The notes: generated from the sequence alone by a model not told the origin. A stretch of 64,000 nt of DNA from Deltaproteobacteria bacterium (GCA_022340465.1 JAJDNW010000044.1:1-64000); one strand, 5' to 3'. Counted from the stretch's first letter, positions 54,254-63,663 are shown. Program-made: numbers and translations.

Positions 54254-55366
54254 ATGGTTGGTGACCGGATGGGGCCAGAAGATCGACTTCAATTCAAATC
54301 CAAAGAGATCGAGGCCCGCTTTGTGGATCCTGCGGGCAAAGCGGTGGTGAAACGGATCGAAATCCGAACGAATCCCATTACCCGCCGGTCCTGCCGCATC
54401 ACCTACAGCAGAAAGGACGAAAAGGAAGCCGGTACGGATACCCTGCCGCCGCCTCCTCCCGATGCCCTCGATTCGGAAAACTGCCCTTTTTGCCGACATC
54501 ATGTGTTGAGCCGCACACCACGGTTACCGGCAAACGGCTTTTCACAGGAGCGCCTGGTGCTGAACGAATCCATCCTGTTTCCAAATCTGTTCCCCTACGG
54601 CAGTCACTCGGCGGTCAGCATTTTTGGCGACCGACACTATGTGGAAATCGGAACCGCCCGGCCCTCCAGCTACAGGGACAGCTTTAAAAATGCCGTGCGA
54701 TATTTGCAACAGGTGCGGGGAATCGACCCCGCGGCCGTCTATACCTCCATCACCCAGAACCACCTCCCCTCTGCCGGGGGATCGCTGGTCCATCCGCACC
54801 TGCAGATAAATGCGGACAGGGAACCCGGCAACCATCAGCGTTTCCTGATGCACAAAAGCAGGCAGTACTACAATGACCATCGCGTCCTGATCTTCTCGGA
54901 TTATCTGCGGCACGAAAAAGCCGCCGGCAGCCGGTACATCGGCAAGAGCGGCGGCTGGGAGTGGCTGGCCGCTTTTGCCCCGGAAGGGTTTTACGAATTG
55001 TGGGCGATCCTTCCGGGGGTGACATCGTGGGCGGAACTGGATGACGGCCGCCTCATGCATCTTGCAACGGGAATCGTCAATGCCCAGAGGTTTTATCGAA
55101 GCCTCAACCGGAACGGCTACAACCTCGGACTGCTGTCCGTCGAAGTGCCGGAGAGCCGACTGGAATTGAGAGTGGTAATGGTTGTCCGCTCCAACTATGC
55201 GCCCTGGGTGCGCAACGACCACACCGGGTTCGAGCTGATGCTGGGCGATATGGCAACTTTCACCCCTCCCGAAGAGACCGCCGCCCTGGCTCGGCCTTTT
55301 TGGAATGCATCGACACGGCTTGCCATTTCGCCACATGAAGAAACACTGATGGCACGGCGCGAATGA
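54254..55366 (+). CDS. GalT-like HIT-superfamily nucleotidyltransferase
   Basis: About 370 residues from the ATG at 54254. A zinc-type CPFCRHH lies near residue 75, as in galactose-1-phosphate uridylyltransferase. GGSLVHPHLQINAD carries the catalytic HxHxQ, with the nucleophile His. GFYELWAILPGVTSWAELDD and the C-terminal NRNGYNLGLLSVE fit the fold's second half. GalT enzymes transfer UMP between hexose-1-phosphate and UDP-hexose. Adenylyl or other substrates are possible, since overall similarity to GalT looks moderate. The E1 pair follows 40 bases downstream. Confidence 0.7.
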   Translation: MVGDRMGPEDRLQFKSKEIEARFVDPAGKAVVKRIEIRTNPITRRSCRITYSRKDEKEAGTDTLPPPPPDALDSENCPFCRHHVLSRTPRLPANGFSQERLVLNESILFPNLFPYGSHSAVSIFGDRHYVEIGTARPSSYRDSFKNAVRYLQQVRGIDPAAVYTSITQNHLPSAGGSLVHPHLQINADREPGNHQRFLMHKSRQYYNDHRVLIFSDYLRHEKAAGSRYIGKSGGWEWLAAFAPEGFYELWAILPGVTSWAELDDGRLMHLATGIVNAQRFYRSLNRNGYNLGLLSVEVPESRLELRVVMVVRSNYAPWVRNDHTGFELMLGDMATFTPPEETAALARPFWNASTRLAISPHEETLMARRE

Positions 55367-55406
55367 CCAATTCCCCATATTCTCTTCGGAGTAAGAAAGG
55401 AGGTCC

Positions 55407-56393
55407 ATGAACGCAAAACAAATCACTCCAGACTTTCAAGTCCGTCTTTTCACCAGCATGATTTTGATCCGAACGTTCGAAGAAAAAATTGTTGCTCTCA
55501 GCCAGGAGCCCTACCGACTGCCAGGCATGCAGATCCTGGCCAACGGCCAGGAAGCGGTAGCCACGGGTATCGTTTCGGCCCTTGAGCCGGACGACGTCAT
55601 CGTCAGCAATCACCGCAGTCACGGCCACCTGTTAGCCAGGGACGCCGACCTCAATTCGTTGATGGCCGAGATCATGGCCAAAGCGGACGGCGTCAACCGT
55701 GGCAAGGCCGGCACGCTGCACCTGGCCGTGCCTGAGGTCAATGCCCTGATGACCTCAACGGTAGTTGGCGCCGGGCCGCTTCTGGCCCTGGGGGCTGCCT
55801 TTGCTCAGCAATATCAAGCGCTGAAAGGGGTGACGGTGGTGTTCTTCGGTGACGGCGCAGCAGCTGAAGGGAGCGTGCACGAAGCTATGAATTTGTCCGG
55901 CATCTGGAAACTGCCGGTCCTGTTCGTTTGCGAAAACAACGGGTGGGCGGGCGCCCAGCGCCCGGAAGAGCATTCCGCAACCCGCAAAATTCACGAGCGA
56001 GCCGAGGGCTATGGTATGCCCGGCAGGAGTGTGGACGGCAATGATGTAGAAGCGGTCTACCACCTGAGCCTTGAACTTCTCGACCACTGCCGCTCGGGAA
56101 AGGGGCCGGCTTTTATGGAACCCATGACCTACCGCATGCGAGGGCATGGAGAACAGGATCACCAGCACTATGTTGATCCATCGGAACTGGACGCATGGGC
56201 CCTAAAGTGCCCAGTAAAGAGGTATCGCCAGGCGCTCCTCGATGCCGGCGTTCTGGATGAAGCCCATATTCAAAAGATCGAGCAGGATGCCGAACGGCGC
56301 GTAGAAGGGGCTGTGGCCTTTGGTGACGCCAGTCCGTATCCTGAACCCGACACCGCCATGACCGATTTGTTCGTCCAGCCGCCCAGTGCCTGA
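55407..56393 (+). CDS. TPP-dependent dehydrogenase E1 alpha subunit (AcoA/PdhA-like)
   Basis: 328 residues. The TPP motif is FFGDGAAAEGSVHEAMNLSG with CENNGWAGAQRPEEH. NHRSHGHLLARDAD and GKAGTLHLAVPEVNAL are the substrate-facing motifs of the acetoin/pyruvate E1 alpha group. The enzyme decarboxylates a 2-oxoacid or acetoin and passes the acyl group to a lipoyl E2. AGGAGG lies upstream. The beta subunit gene starts 13 bases after the stop, but no E2 or E3 gene follows, so the partner must be elsewhere. Confidence 0.88.
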   Translation: MNAKQITPDFQVRLFTSMILIRTFEEKIVALSQEPYRLPGMQILANGQEAVATGIVSALEPDDVIVSNHRSHGHLLARDADLNSLMAEIMAKADGVNRGKAGTLHLAVPEVNALMTSTVVGAGPLLALGAAFAQQYQALKGVTVVFFGDGAAAEGSVHEAMNLSGIWKLPVLFVCENNGWAGAQRPEEHSATRKIHERAEGYGMPGRSVDGNDVEAVYHLSLELLDHCRSGKGPAFMEPMTYRMRGHGEQDHQHYVDPSELDAWALKCPVKRYRQALLDAGVLDEAHIQKIEQDAERRVEGAVAFGDASPYPEPDTAMTDLFVQPPSA

Positions 56394-56406
56394 AAGGAGC
56401 CACACC

Positions 56407-57390
56407 ATGAGTGAAAAAACATTCGGAAATGCCTTAAACGACGCGCTGTCCACTGCCATGGATATGGATGACACCGTATTTATTGCTGGCGAGGGAGTAG
56501 GGGTGTCCATTCACCAGGACCCCAACATGCCGACCTACGGTCTTTTGGACAAATTTGGTCGACGCCGGGTGAAAGACACGCCGGTCAGTGAGGCGGCCAT
56601 TGCCGGGCTCGCTGTGGGGTCTTCCTGCATGGGGCTTCGACCGGTGGTGGAGATTATGTTTTTCCCGTTCATTACCCTGGCCAGCGATATGCTGGTCAAC
56701 CATGCCGGAAAATTGCGCTACATGAGCAGCGGAAAATCCAGCTTTCCCCTGACTGTGCGGGTAAAAGCCGGTGTAGGATTCGGCGCCGGTAGTCAACATT
56801 CTCACAATCTGGAAGCATGGTTGGCCCACAGTCCAGGCCTGAAAATCGTTTGGCCGGCAACCGTCGAAGATGCCAAAGGGCTTCTTCTAAGCGCCATCTT
56901 TGATCCGGATCCGGTCATCGTGGTAGAAGACATGTTTCTTTATAGGATGCCGGGAGAGCTGCCGGAAGGAAACTTCCACACACCCTTGGGCAAGGCCCGG
57001 GTGGCCGTGCCGGGTACCGATTGTACCGTGATTGCATACGGCATGGCCCTTTACACCGCCATGAAAGCGCTTGAAACATTGAGTGAGAAAGACATCTCGT
57101 GTGAGGTAATCGACTTGCGGTCTCTGGTACCTTTGGACAAAACCTGTATCCTCGAATCGGTCCGCAAGACGGGGCGGCTAGTTGTGGTACATGAGGCCAA
57201 CCGTTTCTGCGGCTTCGGGGCAGAATTGGCTGCCATGGTGGCTGAGGAGGCATTCGAAGCCTTGAAGGGGCCCGTCAAACGCGTCGGTGCGCCACAGATT
57301 CCTGTGCCGGTCGCATCCAGCCTCGAAAAGATTTTCAAGCCTAGTCCGGAGGATGTTGTCGCGGCGGTTCTGGAAACGATGGGTAAGTAA
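56407..57390 (+). CDS. TPP-dependent dehydrogenase E1 beta subunit (AcoB/PdhB-like)
   Basis: About 327 residues from the ATG at 56407 (AAAGGAG upstream). GEGVGVSIHQDPNMPTYGLL, then RRVKDTPVSEAAIAGLAVGS and the transketolase C-terminal domain (CTVIAYGMALYTAMKAL ... EVIDLRSLVPLD) define the E1 beta fold. It pairs with the alpha subunit encoded just before it to form the TPP site. Acetoin, pyruvate or branched-chain 2-oxoacids are all possible substrates. Confidence 0.9.
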   Translation: MSEKTFGNALNDALSTAMDMDDTVFIAGEGVGVSIHQDPNMPTYGLLDKFGRRRVKDTPVSEAAIAGLAVGSSCMGLRPVVEIMFFPFITLASDMLVNHAGKLRYMSSGKSSFPLTVRVKAGVGFGAGSQHSHNLEAWLAHSPGLKIVWPATVEDAKGLLLSAIFDPDPVIVVEDMFLYRMPGELPEGNFHTPLGKARVAVPGTDCTVIAYGMALYTAMKALETLSEKDISCEVIDLRSLVPLDKTCILESVRKTGRLVVVHEANRFCGFGAELAAMVAEEAFEALKGPVKRVGAPQIPVPVASSLEKIFKPSPEDVVAAVLETMGK

Positions 57391-57434
57391 AAGGGCGATT
57401 ATCCGCAAAGCCGACCCGGCGGATCGGTTCATAC

Positions 57435-58529
57435 CTACGCGTGAACCGACAAGATCCTGGCCGGATTCCCCTTGGTTATCTTGTCGATGGTTGCATCGGG
57501 CACACCGATCTCCCTCAGCATGGGGACCGTGTATACCAGCAGCCGGCAGTACCCTTCGCCGCCGAAGCGCCGCAGCAGGAATTTGATGAAGGTGTCCGTG
57601 CCCACCACCAGCTGATTTTCATAGCCCGCATCAATCAGCTCCTTTAAAATGGCGATTCTCATCCAGTCGTTGATGTGGGTAAACCCCAGGGGTTCGGCGT
57701 CCCAGTAGTGGCCGAAGCAGTCGATGGAAAGGTTGGCGCCGCGGTCGAGCAGCCGCCGGGCATGCGTCAGGTCGATGCCCCGGGTGCCGGGGTCCAGGAT
57801 CAGGTCTTTCAGAATCCTTGAAGCGCACTTGGCATCGTTGTGGGCGATCACCACCCGGCCGAAATCCAACCCCTCCTCGGCAATGATGTCGGCAATCCAG
57901 GGGCCGTCCTCGGGTGCCAGCAGCATGCCCTGGTGGACGGTCATGGAATAACCGGTTTCCCCAGCCACCCTTGCGCCGGCCCGCAGGGCCCTGACCTCGT
58001 CCTGCGACGATTTGTCTTCTATGGCGATCTTGATGTGGCCCGGCATCACGTCCGTTGCGTCCATTCCGTTTTGGATCTCGTCGCGCATGAAGGCGGCCAT
58101 CGCTTCGATGGTCATGCCGGCGAACCGCTCGGGCCACGAATCCCTCGAATAAAAGCCTGTGGGCGCAACGATGTGCACGCCGCTCTTTTCTGAAATGCGG
58201 CGCAGCCCCAACGGATCCCCCCGCAGCCCCGGAGAACTCATGTCGACCAGGGCGGAGCCCCCCATGGTTTTGAAATCCGCCAGTTCGCCGCTCATAATCT
58301 CTTCGTCCTTGAGTTCCAGAAGGTCATTGGACAGAATGAAGCCGTGCTTCAAAGCCCCCAGATTTGCCAGGCTCAACGCCTCGTCCGGCTGCACCGGCGC
58401 ATCCTCGGGGATGAAGGCTTCGTAACGTTTACGCATGAACCTCGCATCCAGCAGGGTGTGGTCATGCATGGAGGTGAACCCCAATGCGTTGGCTTCAACA
58501 GGTCCTCGTACGGTCATCACGGTTGCCAT
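57435..58529 (-). CDS. Phosphotriesterase-family metal hydrolase (lactonase-like)
   Basis: 364 residues. The binuclear metal site is visible: MHDHTLLD (HxH), GHIKIAIE with the bridging Lys, TVHQGMLL, VIAHNDAK, and the Asp in VVGTDTFIKFLLRRFGG. All five ligand positions are present, so it should be active. Most relatives open lactones rather than phosphotriesters. The gene converges on E1 beta across 44 bases and has its own upstream region containing a REP-like inverted repeat. The substrate is unknown. Confidence 0.85.
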   Translation of the reverse strand: MATVMTVRGPVEANALGFTSMHDHTLLDARFMRKRYEAFIPEDAPVQPDEALSLANLGALKHGFILSNDLLELKDEEIMSGELADFKTMGGSALVDMSSPGLRGDPLGLRRISEKSGVHIVAPTGFYSRDSWPERFAGMTIEAMAAFMRDEIQNGMDATDVMPGHIKIAIEDKSSQDEVRALRAGARVAGETGYSMTVHQGMLLAPEDGPWIADIIAEEGLDFGRVVIAHNDAKCASRILKDLILDPGTRGIDLTHARRLLDRGANLSIDCFGHYWDAEPLGFTHINDWMRIAILKELIDAGYENQLVVGTDTFIKFLLRRFGGEGYCRLLVYTVPMLREIGVPDATIDKITKGNPARILSVHA

Positions 58530-58574
58530 GTTATCCTCCTTAAAATTAGATGCAATAAAGGGTCCAATGCCATC

Positions 58575-58634
58575 ATTCCCGCGGAGGCGTGAATCCAGGA
58601 CTCTCTGCCCGCTGCCTTCCGGCTCCGCGGGAAT
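58575..58634. repeat. Inverted repeat, 12-bp perfect arms
   Basis: ATTCCCGCGGAG (58575-58586) and CTCCGCGGGAAT (58623-58634) are exact complements 36 bases apart. The first arm continues into GCGTGAATCCAG, a common intergenic element in bacteria. The element lies between the divergent hydrolase and MFS genes and could be part of either leader. Confidence 0.6.
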
Positions 58635-58742
58635 AACGGAAGTTTACCGTTAAGCCGCTCATATCTTTAACATATGTTGACTTTAAAGGCCACATCGATA
58701 TAGGTTGGCCTGATTCGATGCATCCGACACAGGAAGGCAATA

Positions 58743-60053
58743 ATGAAAAGCACCCCCCCGCAAACCAATGACGCCGTTGCCCGGGAGCTGGATGTCAGCC
58801 CCTCGCAGGCAAGAAGCATTCTGATCGTCTGCTTCCTCCTCTACATGGTGAACTGCATGGACAGGCAGGTGCTGTCCGCCGTGCTGCAGCCGATGAAGCT
58901 CGACCTCGGGCTGAGCGACACCCAGGTCGGCCTGATCCAGACCGGGTTTCTGCTTTCCATTGCCATCCTGGCCTTTCCCATTTCCTACCTTGTGGACCGG
59001 TGGAGCCGGCGCAAGGCCATCGGCATCATGGCCATCATCTGGAGTGTTTTCACCTTTGTGACCGGCCTGGGGAAAAGCTTTTGGGGGGTGATCGTTCCCC
59101 GCTCTCTGGTGGGTGCCGGCGAGGCCGGATTCTCTGCCGGCGGAACGGCCATGATCGCCGCCGTTTACCCCCACGAGGCCCGGGCCAAGGCCATGGGCAT
59201 CTTCAACGCGGCCATTCCCCTGGGCGCCGGGTTGGGGGTCATGGTCGGCGGAACCATTTCCGTTCACTTCGGCGGATGGCGATCCCCGTTTTTCGTCTTC
59301 GCCCTCCCCGGTCTGGTGCTGGGCATTCTCGCGTTTTTTCTTAAGGACTACAAGACAGTGGAAAACATCGACGAACACGGTCAAATACGTGGCCTGTTCA
59401 AATCCGGCTTTTCCCTGTACAAAATCCCCACCATGCGTTGGGTATATCTCAGCAACGCCATGATGACGACCACGGCATATTCATTTCTGACCTGGGGGCC
59501 GGCTTACGTCATGCGCGTTCAGGGCATCGATGAGGAAAAGGCCGGACTGCTCATCGGCATCCTGAGCCTCATGGCCATCATCGGGGCGCCGCTGGGCGGC
59601 TGGCTGGCCGACACCTGGAACCGCAGCCATCCAAAGGGGCGCATTTACATGCCCCTGCTTTCCCTGGTCTGCATGTCCATCTTCTTTCTTTTGAGCATCT
59701 ATTTCGAGTTGAAAGGCATCGGCCTTGTGTTCGGTTTCATGCTGGGCGTCGCCCTGGTACTGCCCATACCGGCCTATGGCGCATTGACCCAGGACGTGGT
59801 GACCCCGGACCGCAAAGGCATGGCCTTTGGCATGAACACCTTCAGCATGTATGTGTTGGGGGGCGGCTGGGCGCCCATCGTCATCGGCTATGTCTCCGAC
59901 CTGTTCGGTGGTGGCGCCCGGGGGTTGAAATGGGCGCTGATGATCGCCTCCGTTGGCGGCATTTTGGCGGCACTGGCCCTTTTTGTCGCCTCTAAAACCT
60001 ATTTGGAGGACCTGAACAAGGTTCGCGGATACCGGCTGGAGGCAGACAACTGA
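58743..60053 (+). CDS. MFS transporter (ACS/sugar-phosphate-like branch)
   Basis: 436 residues with twelve expected helices. LYMVNCMDRQVLSAVLQPMK begins helix 1. YLVDRWSRRKAIGIMAIIWS is the loop 2-3 motif, and GAGEAGFSAGGTAMIAAVYP and GAPLGGWLADTWNRSHPKGR follow the two-fold repeat. The branch carries organic anions, including aromatic acids and hexuronates. The acyl-CoA dehydrogenase gene begins 35 bases downstream, so it probably imports a compound that this cluster degrades. Confidence 0.85.
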   Translation: MKSTPPQTNDAVARELDVSPSQARSILIVCFLLYMVNCMDRQVLSAVLQPMKLDLGLSDTQVGLIQTGFLLSIAILAFPISYLVDRWSRRKAIGIMAIIWSVFTFVTGLGKSFWGVIVPRSLVGAGEAGFSAGGTAMIAAVYPHEARAKAMGIFNAAIPLGAGLGVMVGGTISVHFGGWRSPFFVFALPGLVLGILAFFLKDYKTVENIDEHGQIRGLFKSGFSLYKIPTMRWVYLSNAMMTTTAYSFLTWGPAYVMRVQGIDEEKAGLLIGILSLMAIIGAPLGGWLADTWNRSHPKGRIYMPLLSLVCMSIFFLLSIYFELKGIGLVFGFMLGVALVLPIPAYGALTQDVVTPDRKGMAFGMNTFSMYVLGGGWAPIVIGYVSDLFGGGARGLKWALMIASVGGILAALALFVASKTYLEDLNKVRGYRLEADN

Positions 60054-60088
60054 GCCTGCAAGGTTAAAGTCAACAGAGGAACACGACA

Positions 60089-61234
60089 TTGGATTTCAAT
60101 CCCTGCATGAAACACCAGCTGATCCGCAAAACCGTGAGAGAATTTGCGGAAAGCGAAATCAAACCCCACGTGGCCCGGCTCGACAAGGAGTCGCGCTTTC
60201 CGTGGGAGATCGTCGAAAAAATGAAACCCTTGAACTTCTTCGGGCTGCAGGCGCCGCGGGAATACGGCGGAGCGAACCTCGACACCATCAGCTACGTCAT
60301 CGCCATCGAGGAACTCTCCAGGGTGTCGGCGGCCCTCGGCCTCTGCGTAACCGTGCACAACAGTGTGGGTCTCTACCCCATCCTCGCCTTCGGTACCCGC
60401 AAGCAAAAGGAGAGGTTCATCCCGGCCATGGCAAACGGCGACAGCATCGGCGCCTTTTGCCTCACCGAGGCCAATGCCGGCTCCGATGCCGGCGGCGTCG
60501 AGACCTGGGCGGTCGAGACGGAAGACGCCTTCGTGCTGAACGGCACCAAGATCTTCGTCACCAACGGCGGGGTGTGCGGCACCGTCCTGGTGTTCGCCGT
60601 GTCCGAAGGCGGCGGCAAAACCCGGACGGGTGTTTACATCGTCGAGAAGGGCTGCCCGGGCTTTTCGGTGGGTGAAATCGAGGACCTGTGCGGGATGCGC
60701 GCCAACCCGGTGTCATCCCTGTTTTTCGAGGATTGCAGTGTCCCCAAGGGTCATCTGCTGGGCAAAGCGGGGCAGGGCATCAAAATCGCTTTGACCGCTC
60801 TCGACACGGGACGCTTGGGAATTGCCGCCCAGGCCCTGGGAATCGCCCAGGCGGCTTTCGACGATTCCGTAACCTATGCCAAGGAACGCCAGCAGTTCAA
60901 CAAGCCGTTGGCCGGGTTTCAGACCATCCAGAACTATCTGGCGGACATGTCCACGGATGTCGAGGCCTCGCGGCTGCTCCTCTACAGGGCCGCGGCCCTA
61001 AAAGACGCGGGCACGCCCTTTTCGTCCGAAGCCGCCATGGCCAAACTGCACTGCAGCGCCACGGCCAGAAAGGTGACAGATCTGGCCGTGCAGATCCACG
61101 GCGGGTACGGCTACAGCAAGGAATACGACGTGGAGCGCTATTTCAGGGACGCCAAAGTCACCGAAATATATGAGGGCACCAGCGAAGTCCAGCGCATGGT
61201 GATCGCCCGCGCCATTTTGGCACGGCCCGCGTAG
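60089..61234 (+). CDS. Acyl-CoA dehydrogenase
   Basis: 381 residues from a TTG start. FCLTEANAGSDAGGVETWAV binds FAD and substrate, and FVTNGGVCGTVLVFAVSEGG follows. The C-terminal YGYSKEYDVERYFRDAKVTE leads to IYEGTSEVQRMVIARAIL with the catalytic Glu in YEG. The enzyme oxidises an acyl-CoA to enoyl-CoA and passes electrons to an Etf; etfBA lies 313 bases downstream. Chain-length preference cannot be read here. The short-chain and glutaryl/isovaleryl branches look alike. Confidence 0.92.
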   Translation: MDFNPCMKHQLIRKTVREFAESEIKPHVARLDKESRFPWEIVEKMKPLNFFGLQAPREYGGANLDTISYVIAIEELSRVSAALGLCVTVHNSVGLYPILAFGTRKQKERFIPAMANGDSIGAFCLTEANAGSDAGGVETWAVETEDAFVLNGTKIFVTNGGVCGTVLVFAVSEGGGKTRTGVYIVEKGCPGFSVGEIEDLCGMRANPVSSLFFEDCSVPKGHLLGKAGQGIKIALTALDTGRLGIAAQALGIAQAAFDDSVTYAKERQQFNKPLAGFQTIQNYLADMSTDVEASRLLLYRAAALKDAGTPFSSEAAMAKLHCSATARKVTDLAVQIHGGYGYSKEYDVERYFRDAKVTEIYEGTSEVQRMVIARAILARPA

Positions 61235-61235
61235 G

Positions 61236-61547
61236 GCGGAGATCGGGGCCGAAAGCGCAGGGCAAAGTCGATTGAGCCGCCCCGGTGAAACAAAAGAAGC
61301 ACCAGGTTTCACTGTGTAATGCGTGTCAATGACCAGTAGGGAGTCTGCTTTACGTATTTTTGAGGAATAGGAATTACGAATTGGGAATTTGCAGTTTTGT
61401 TTATGTGATGTTCCCCCAGAGTGGATGGTCTTCTCTGCGTCCTCCGCGCCTTGAGCGCAGCGGGCGGTTAAATAGATCTTGCTTAAGGCTCCCGGCCACT
61501 GACCTCTGCCTTCTGGCCTCTGACCTCTCAATTATACAGGAGTTGCC
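61236..61547. repeat. Intergenic repeats, composite copies 4 and 5
   Basis: Copy 4 (61236-61318, plus strand) has GGAGATCGGGGCCGAAAGC, GCCCCGGTGAAAC and a GTTTCAC arm. Copy 5 (61466-61530, minus strand) has GCCTTAAGCAAG and GAGGTCAGA units. Between them lie AATTGGGAATTT low-complexity DNA and a CGCAGAGAAG-type block. No gene is visible in this spacer between the acyl-CoA dehydrogenase and etfB. Confidence 0.6.
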
Positions 61548-62384
61548 GTGTTGAACATAATCGTTTGTATCAAGCAGGTCCCCATGGTGTCCGAGCTGCC
61601 GTGGGATTCCAAAACCGGAACATTGAAGCGCGAACTGGCCATGGGGATGATGGACCCCGCAAGCCGGCGGGCGCTGGAGGCGGCCCTGCGTTTGAAGGCG
61701 CGTCAGGCGGCGAGCATCCGCGCCGTGGCCATGGGGCCGCCCATGGCGGAGGAGATTCTGCACCAGGCCAAGGCGCTGGGCGCCGATGAAGGCTATCTGC
61801 TCACCGACAGACGCATGGCCGGCGCGGACACCTTTCTCACCAGCCACATCCTGGCCCGGTTCATCCGGCAGGAATGCCGCGACCTCGGCCTGGTGCTGTG
61901 CGGTGCCCAGACCAGCGACAGCGAAACCGCGCAAGTGGGTCCGCAGCTGGCCGAGGCGCTGGACATCCCGGCGATCACCTATGTCGAACACCTGGAAGTC
62001 AAAAAGAACACCCTGACGGCCCGACGCCATGTGGACGAGTATTTCGAAGTCATGCAGATGACGCTGCCAGGTCTCGTCACCATCGACCTTTCCGCCTACA
62101 GCCCCAGGCATCTGGCCCTCGAGGGGGTGGAGCGGGCCTTCGAAAACCCGAGCATCCATGTGCTGAATGCCGGCCAACTGGGGTTGGGCGAAGACTTCAG
62201 CGCCCTGAAGGATTCGCCCACGCGGATCATCGACGTGTACTCGCCCGCCGCGCACAAGGAAAACCGGGTCCTCAAAGGGTCGGTGAAACAGATCGTGGAC
62301 CGGTTGTTCGATGAATACGGCAAAGTCATCGGCGGGGCCATGGGAAAAGACATCCAGGCGCATGAGCACGGTGAGACGAGATGA
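61548..62384 (+). CDS. etfB: Electron transfer flavoprotein beta subunit
   Basis: About 278 residues, starting at GTG/TTG-type codon 61548 with AGGAG upstream. IIVCIKQVPMVSELPWDSKT opens the fold. The nucleotide-binding loop is LCGAQTSDSETAQVGPQLAE, and GADEGYLLTDRRMAGADTFL resembles EtfB of anaerobes in which a second FAD can sit in this subunit. That could allow flavin-based electron bifurcation, but sequence similarity alone does not show it. The stop overlaps the etfA start by four bases. Confidence 0.92.
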   Translation: MLNIIVCIKQVPMVSELPWDSKTGTLKRELAMGMMDPASRRALEAALRLKARQAASIRAVAMGPPMAEEILHQAKALGADEGYLLTDRRMAGADTFLTSHILARFIRQECRDLGLVLCGAQTSDSETAQVGPQLAEALDIPAITYVEHLEVKKNTLTARRHVDEYFEVMQMTLPGLVTIDLSAYSPRHLALEGVERAFENPSIHVLNAGQLGLGEDFSALKDSPTRIIDVYSPAAHKENRVLKGSVKQIVDRLFDEYGKVIGGAMGKDIQAHEHGETR

Positions 62385-63379
62385 AGCACGGCAGCGACAT
62401 CTGGGTATTCGGCGATTACCGCAACTATTTTCAGAACAGGGTAACCTTGCAGATCCTGTCCAAGGCCGTGGACCTGGCTTCCGTCACCAGCGGATCGGTG
62501 TGTGCCGTCGTGTTCGGCCACAACGTGGAGGAGTACACGGCCGAATACATTGCCCACGGCGCCCAAAAGGTGTACGTGGTGGACCATCGCTCCCTGGCCG
62601 CCTATGCCATGGAGACCTATGCCGGCCTTCTGTTCCGGCTGGTCAAAGAACACGAACCGGAAACACTGCTGGTGGGTGCCACCCGTTTCGGGCAGGAACT
62701 GGCCCCCCGGGTCGCCAAACGACTGGCCACCGGCCTCACCGCCGATTGCATCGATCTCGAAATCGACGCCAAAGGACGGCTGGTGCAGGTCGCACCGTCC
62801 TTCGGGGGCAACCTGATCGCCAAAATCATCACCCCCGTCCACCGCCCCCAGATGGCCACGGTACGCCCCGGTACCTTCCAGGAAAGGCCCCACGACTACC
62901 AGGCGACCGGCGAGGTCATTCCCCTGTCCCTGCCCGGGGATCTGCCCCCTGATAGGATCAAACGGGTGACCTCCGAGCTGAAGCCGTCCAAGAGACAGCG
63001 GATAGAAGACGCCGATATCGTGATCTGCGGCGGCCGCGGCATGGGCAGCAAGGGAAAATTCAGGAAGCTGTACGACCTGGCCGCACTCATGAACGCGGAA
63101 GTGGGCGCCACCAGGCCCGTGGTCTACTCGGAGTGGGCCCCTGCGGACGCTCTGGTGGGCCAGGCCGGCAAGAGCATCAGGCCCAAATTACTCCTCTCTT
63201 TCGGCGTCAGCGGCGCCATCCAGCACACGGCCGCACTGGCAGGGGCGGACTTCATCGTCGCCGTCAACAAAAACCCCAACGCCACCATGATGAAAATGGC
63301 CGATGTGGCCATTGTGGCCGACGCCAACCAGGCCTGCCTGGGGATTATCCGGGCGCTGAAAGAGAAGTTGAGGGAGTGA
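62381..63379 (+). CDS. etfA: Electron transfer flavoprotein alpha subunit
   Basis: 332 residues. The C-terminal FAD-binding region is complete: GGRGMGSKGKFRKLYDLAAL, VGATRPVVYSEWAPADALVG, QAGKSIRPKLLLSFGVSGAI and QHTAALAGADFIVAVNKNPN. The N-terminal domain has the usual alpha/beta fold (FGDYRNYFQNRVTLQILSKA). No extra ferredoxin domain is fused at the N-terminus. It overlaps etfB by four bases. With EtfB it takes electrons from acyl-CoA dehydrogenases and delivers them to the membrane or to ferredoxin. Confidence 0.93.
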   Translation: MKHGSDIWVFGDYRNYFQNRVTLQILSKAVDLASVTSGSVCAVVFGHNVEEYTAEYIAHGAQKVYVVDHRSLAAYAMETYAGLLFRLVKEHEPETLLVGATRFGQELAPRVAKRLATGLTADCIDLEIDAKGRLVQVAPSFGGNLIAKIITPVHRPQMATVRPGTFQERPHDYQATGEVIPLSLPGDLPPDRIKRVTSELKPSKRQRIEDADIVICGGRGMGSKGKFRKLYDLAALMNAEVGATRPVVYSEWAPADALVGQAGKSIRPKLLLSFGVSGAIQHTAALAGADFIVAVNKNPNATMMKMADVAIVADANQACLGIIRALKEKLRE

Positions 63380-63381
63380 CC

Positions 63382-63663
63382 GTGCAAAACTGCAAAACGT
63401 CTTTCATTGCCGAATTTTGTAAAATGGAGAGTGCCGGAGGTATGCTCCTGCTTTTGTCCTCACTGCTGGCGGTGATTTGCGCCAACTCGTTTTTGTCGCC
63501 GTGGTACGACCTCTTCCTCTCCACCCCCGTCGAGGTGCGTGTCGGCGGTCTGGAAATCGCCAAACCCCTTCTGCTCTGGATTAACGACGGCTTGATGACG
63601 GTATTCTTTTTCATGGTGGGGCTTGACAAGAATAGGATTTCACGTTGCTTTTCGAATGACTAA
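63382..63663 (+). pseudogene. nhaA: Na+/H+ antiporter NhaA, truncated after the first helices
   Basis: About 93 residues from a GTG start, two bases after etfA. AEFCKMESAGGMLLLLSSLL and LLLWINDGLMTVFFFMVGLD match the first 80 residues of NhaA, where the family continues VGLEIKRE. After MVGLD the sequence changes to KNRISRCFSND and stops. The remaining ten helices, including the Asp pair needed for transport, are missing. The stop is beside a minus-strand mrpG gene, so a deletion or rearrangement joined the two. Confidence 0.8.
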
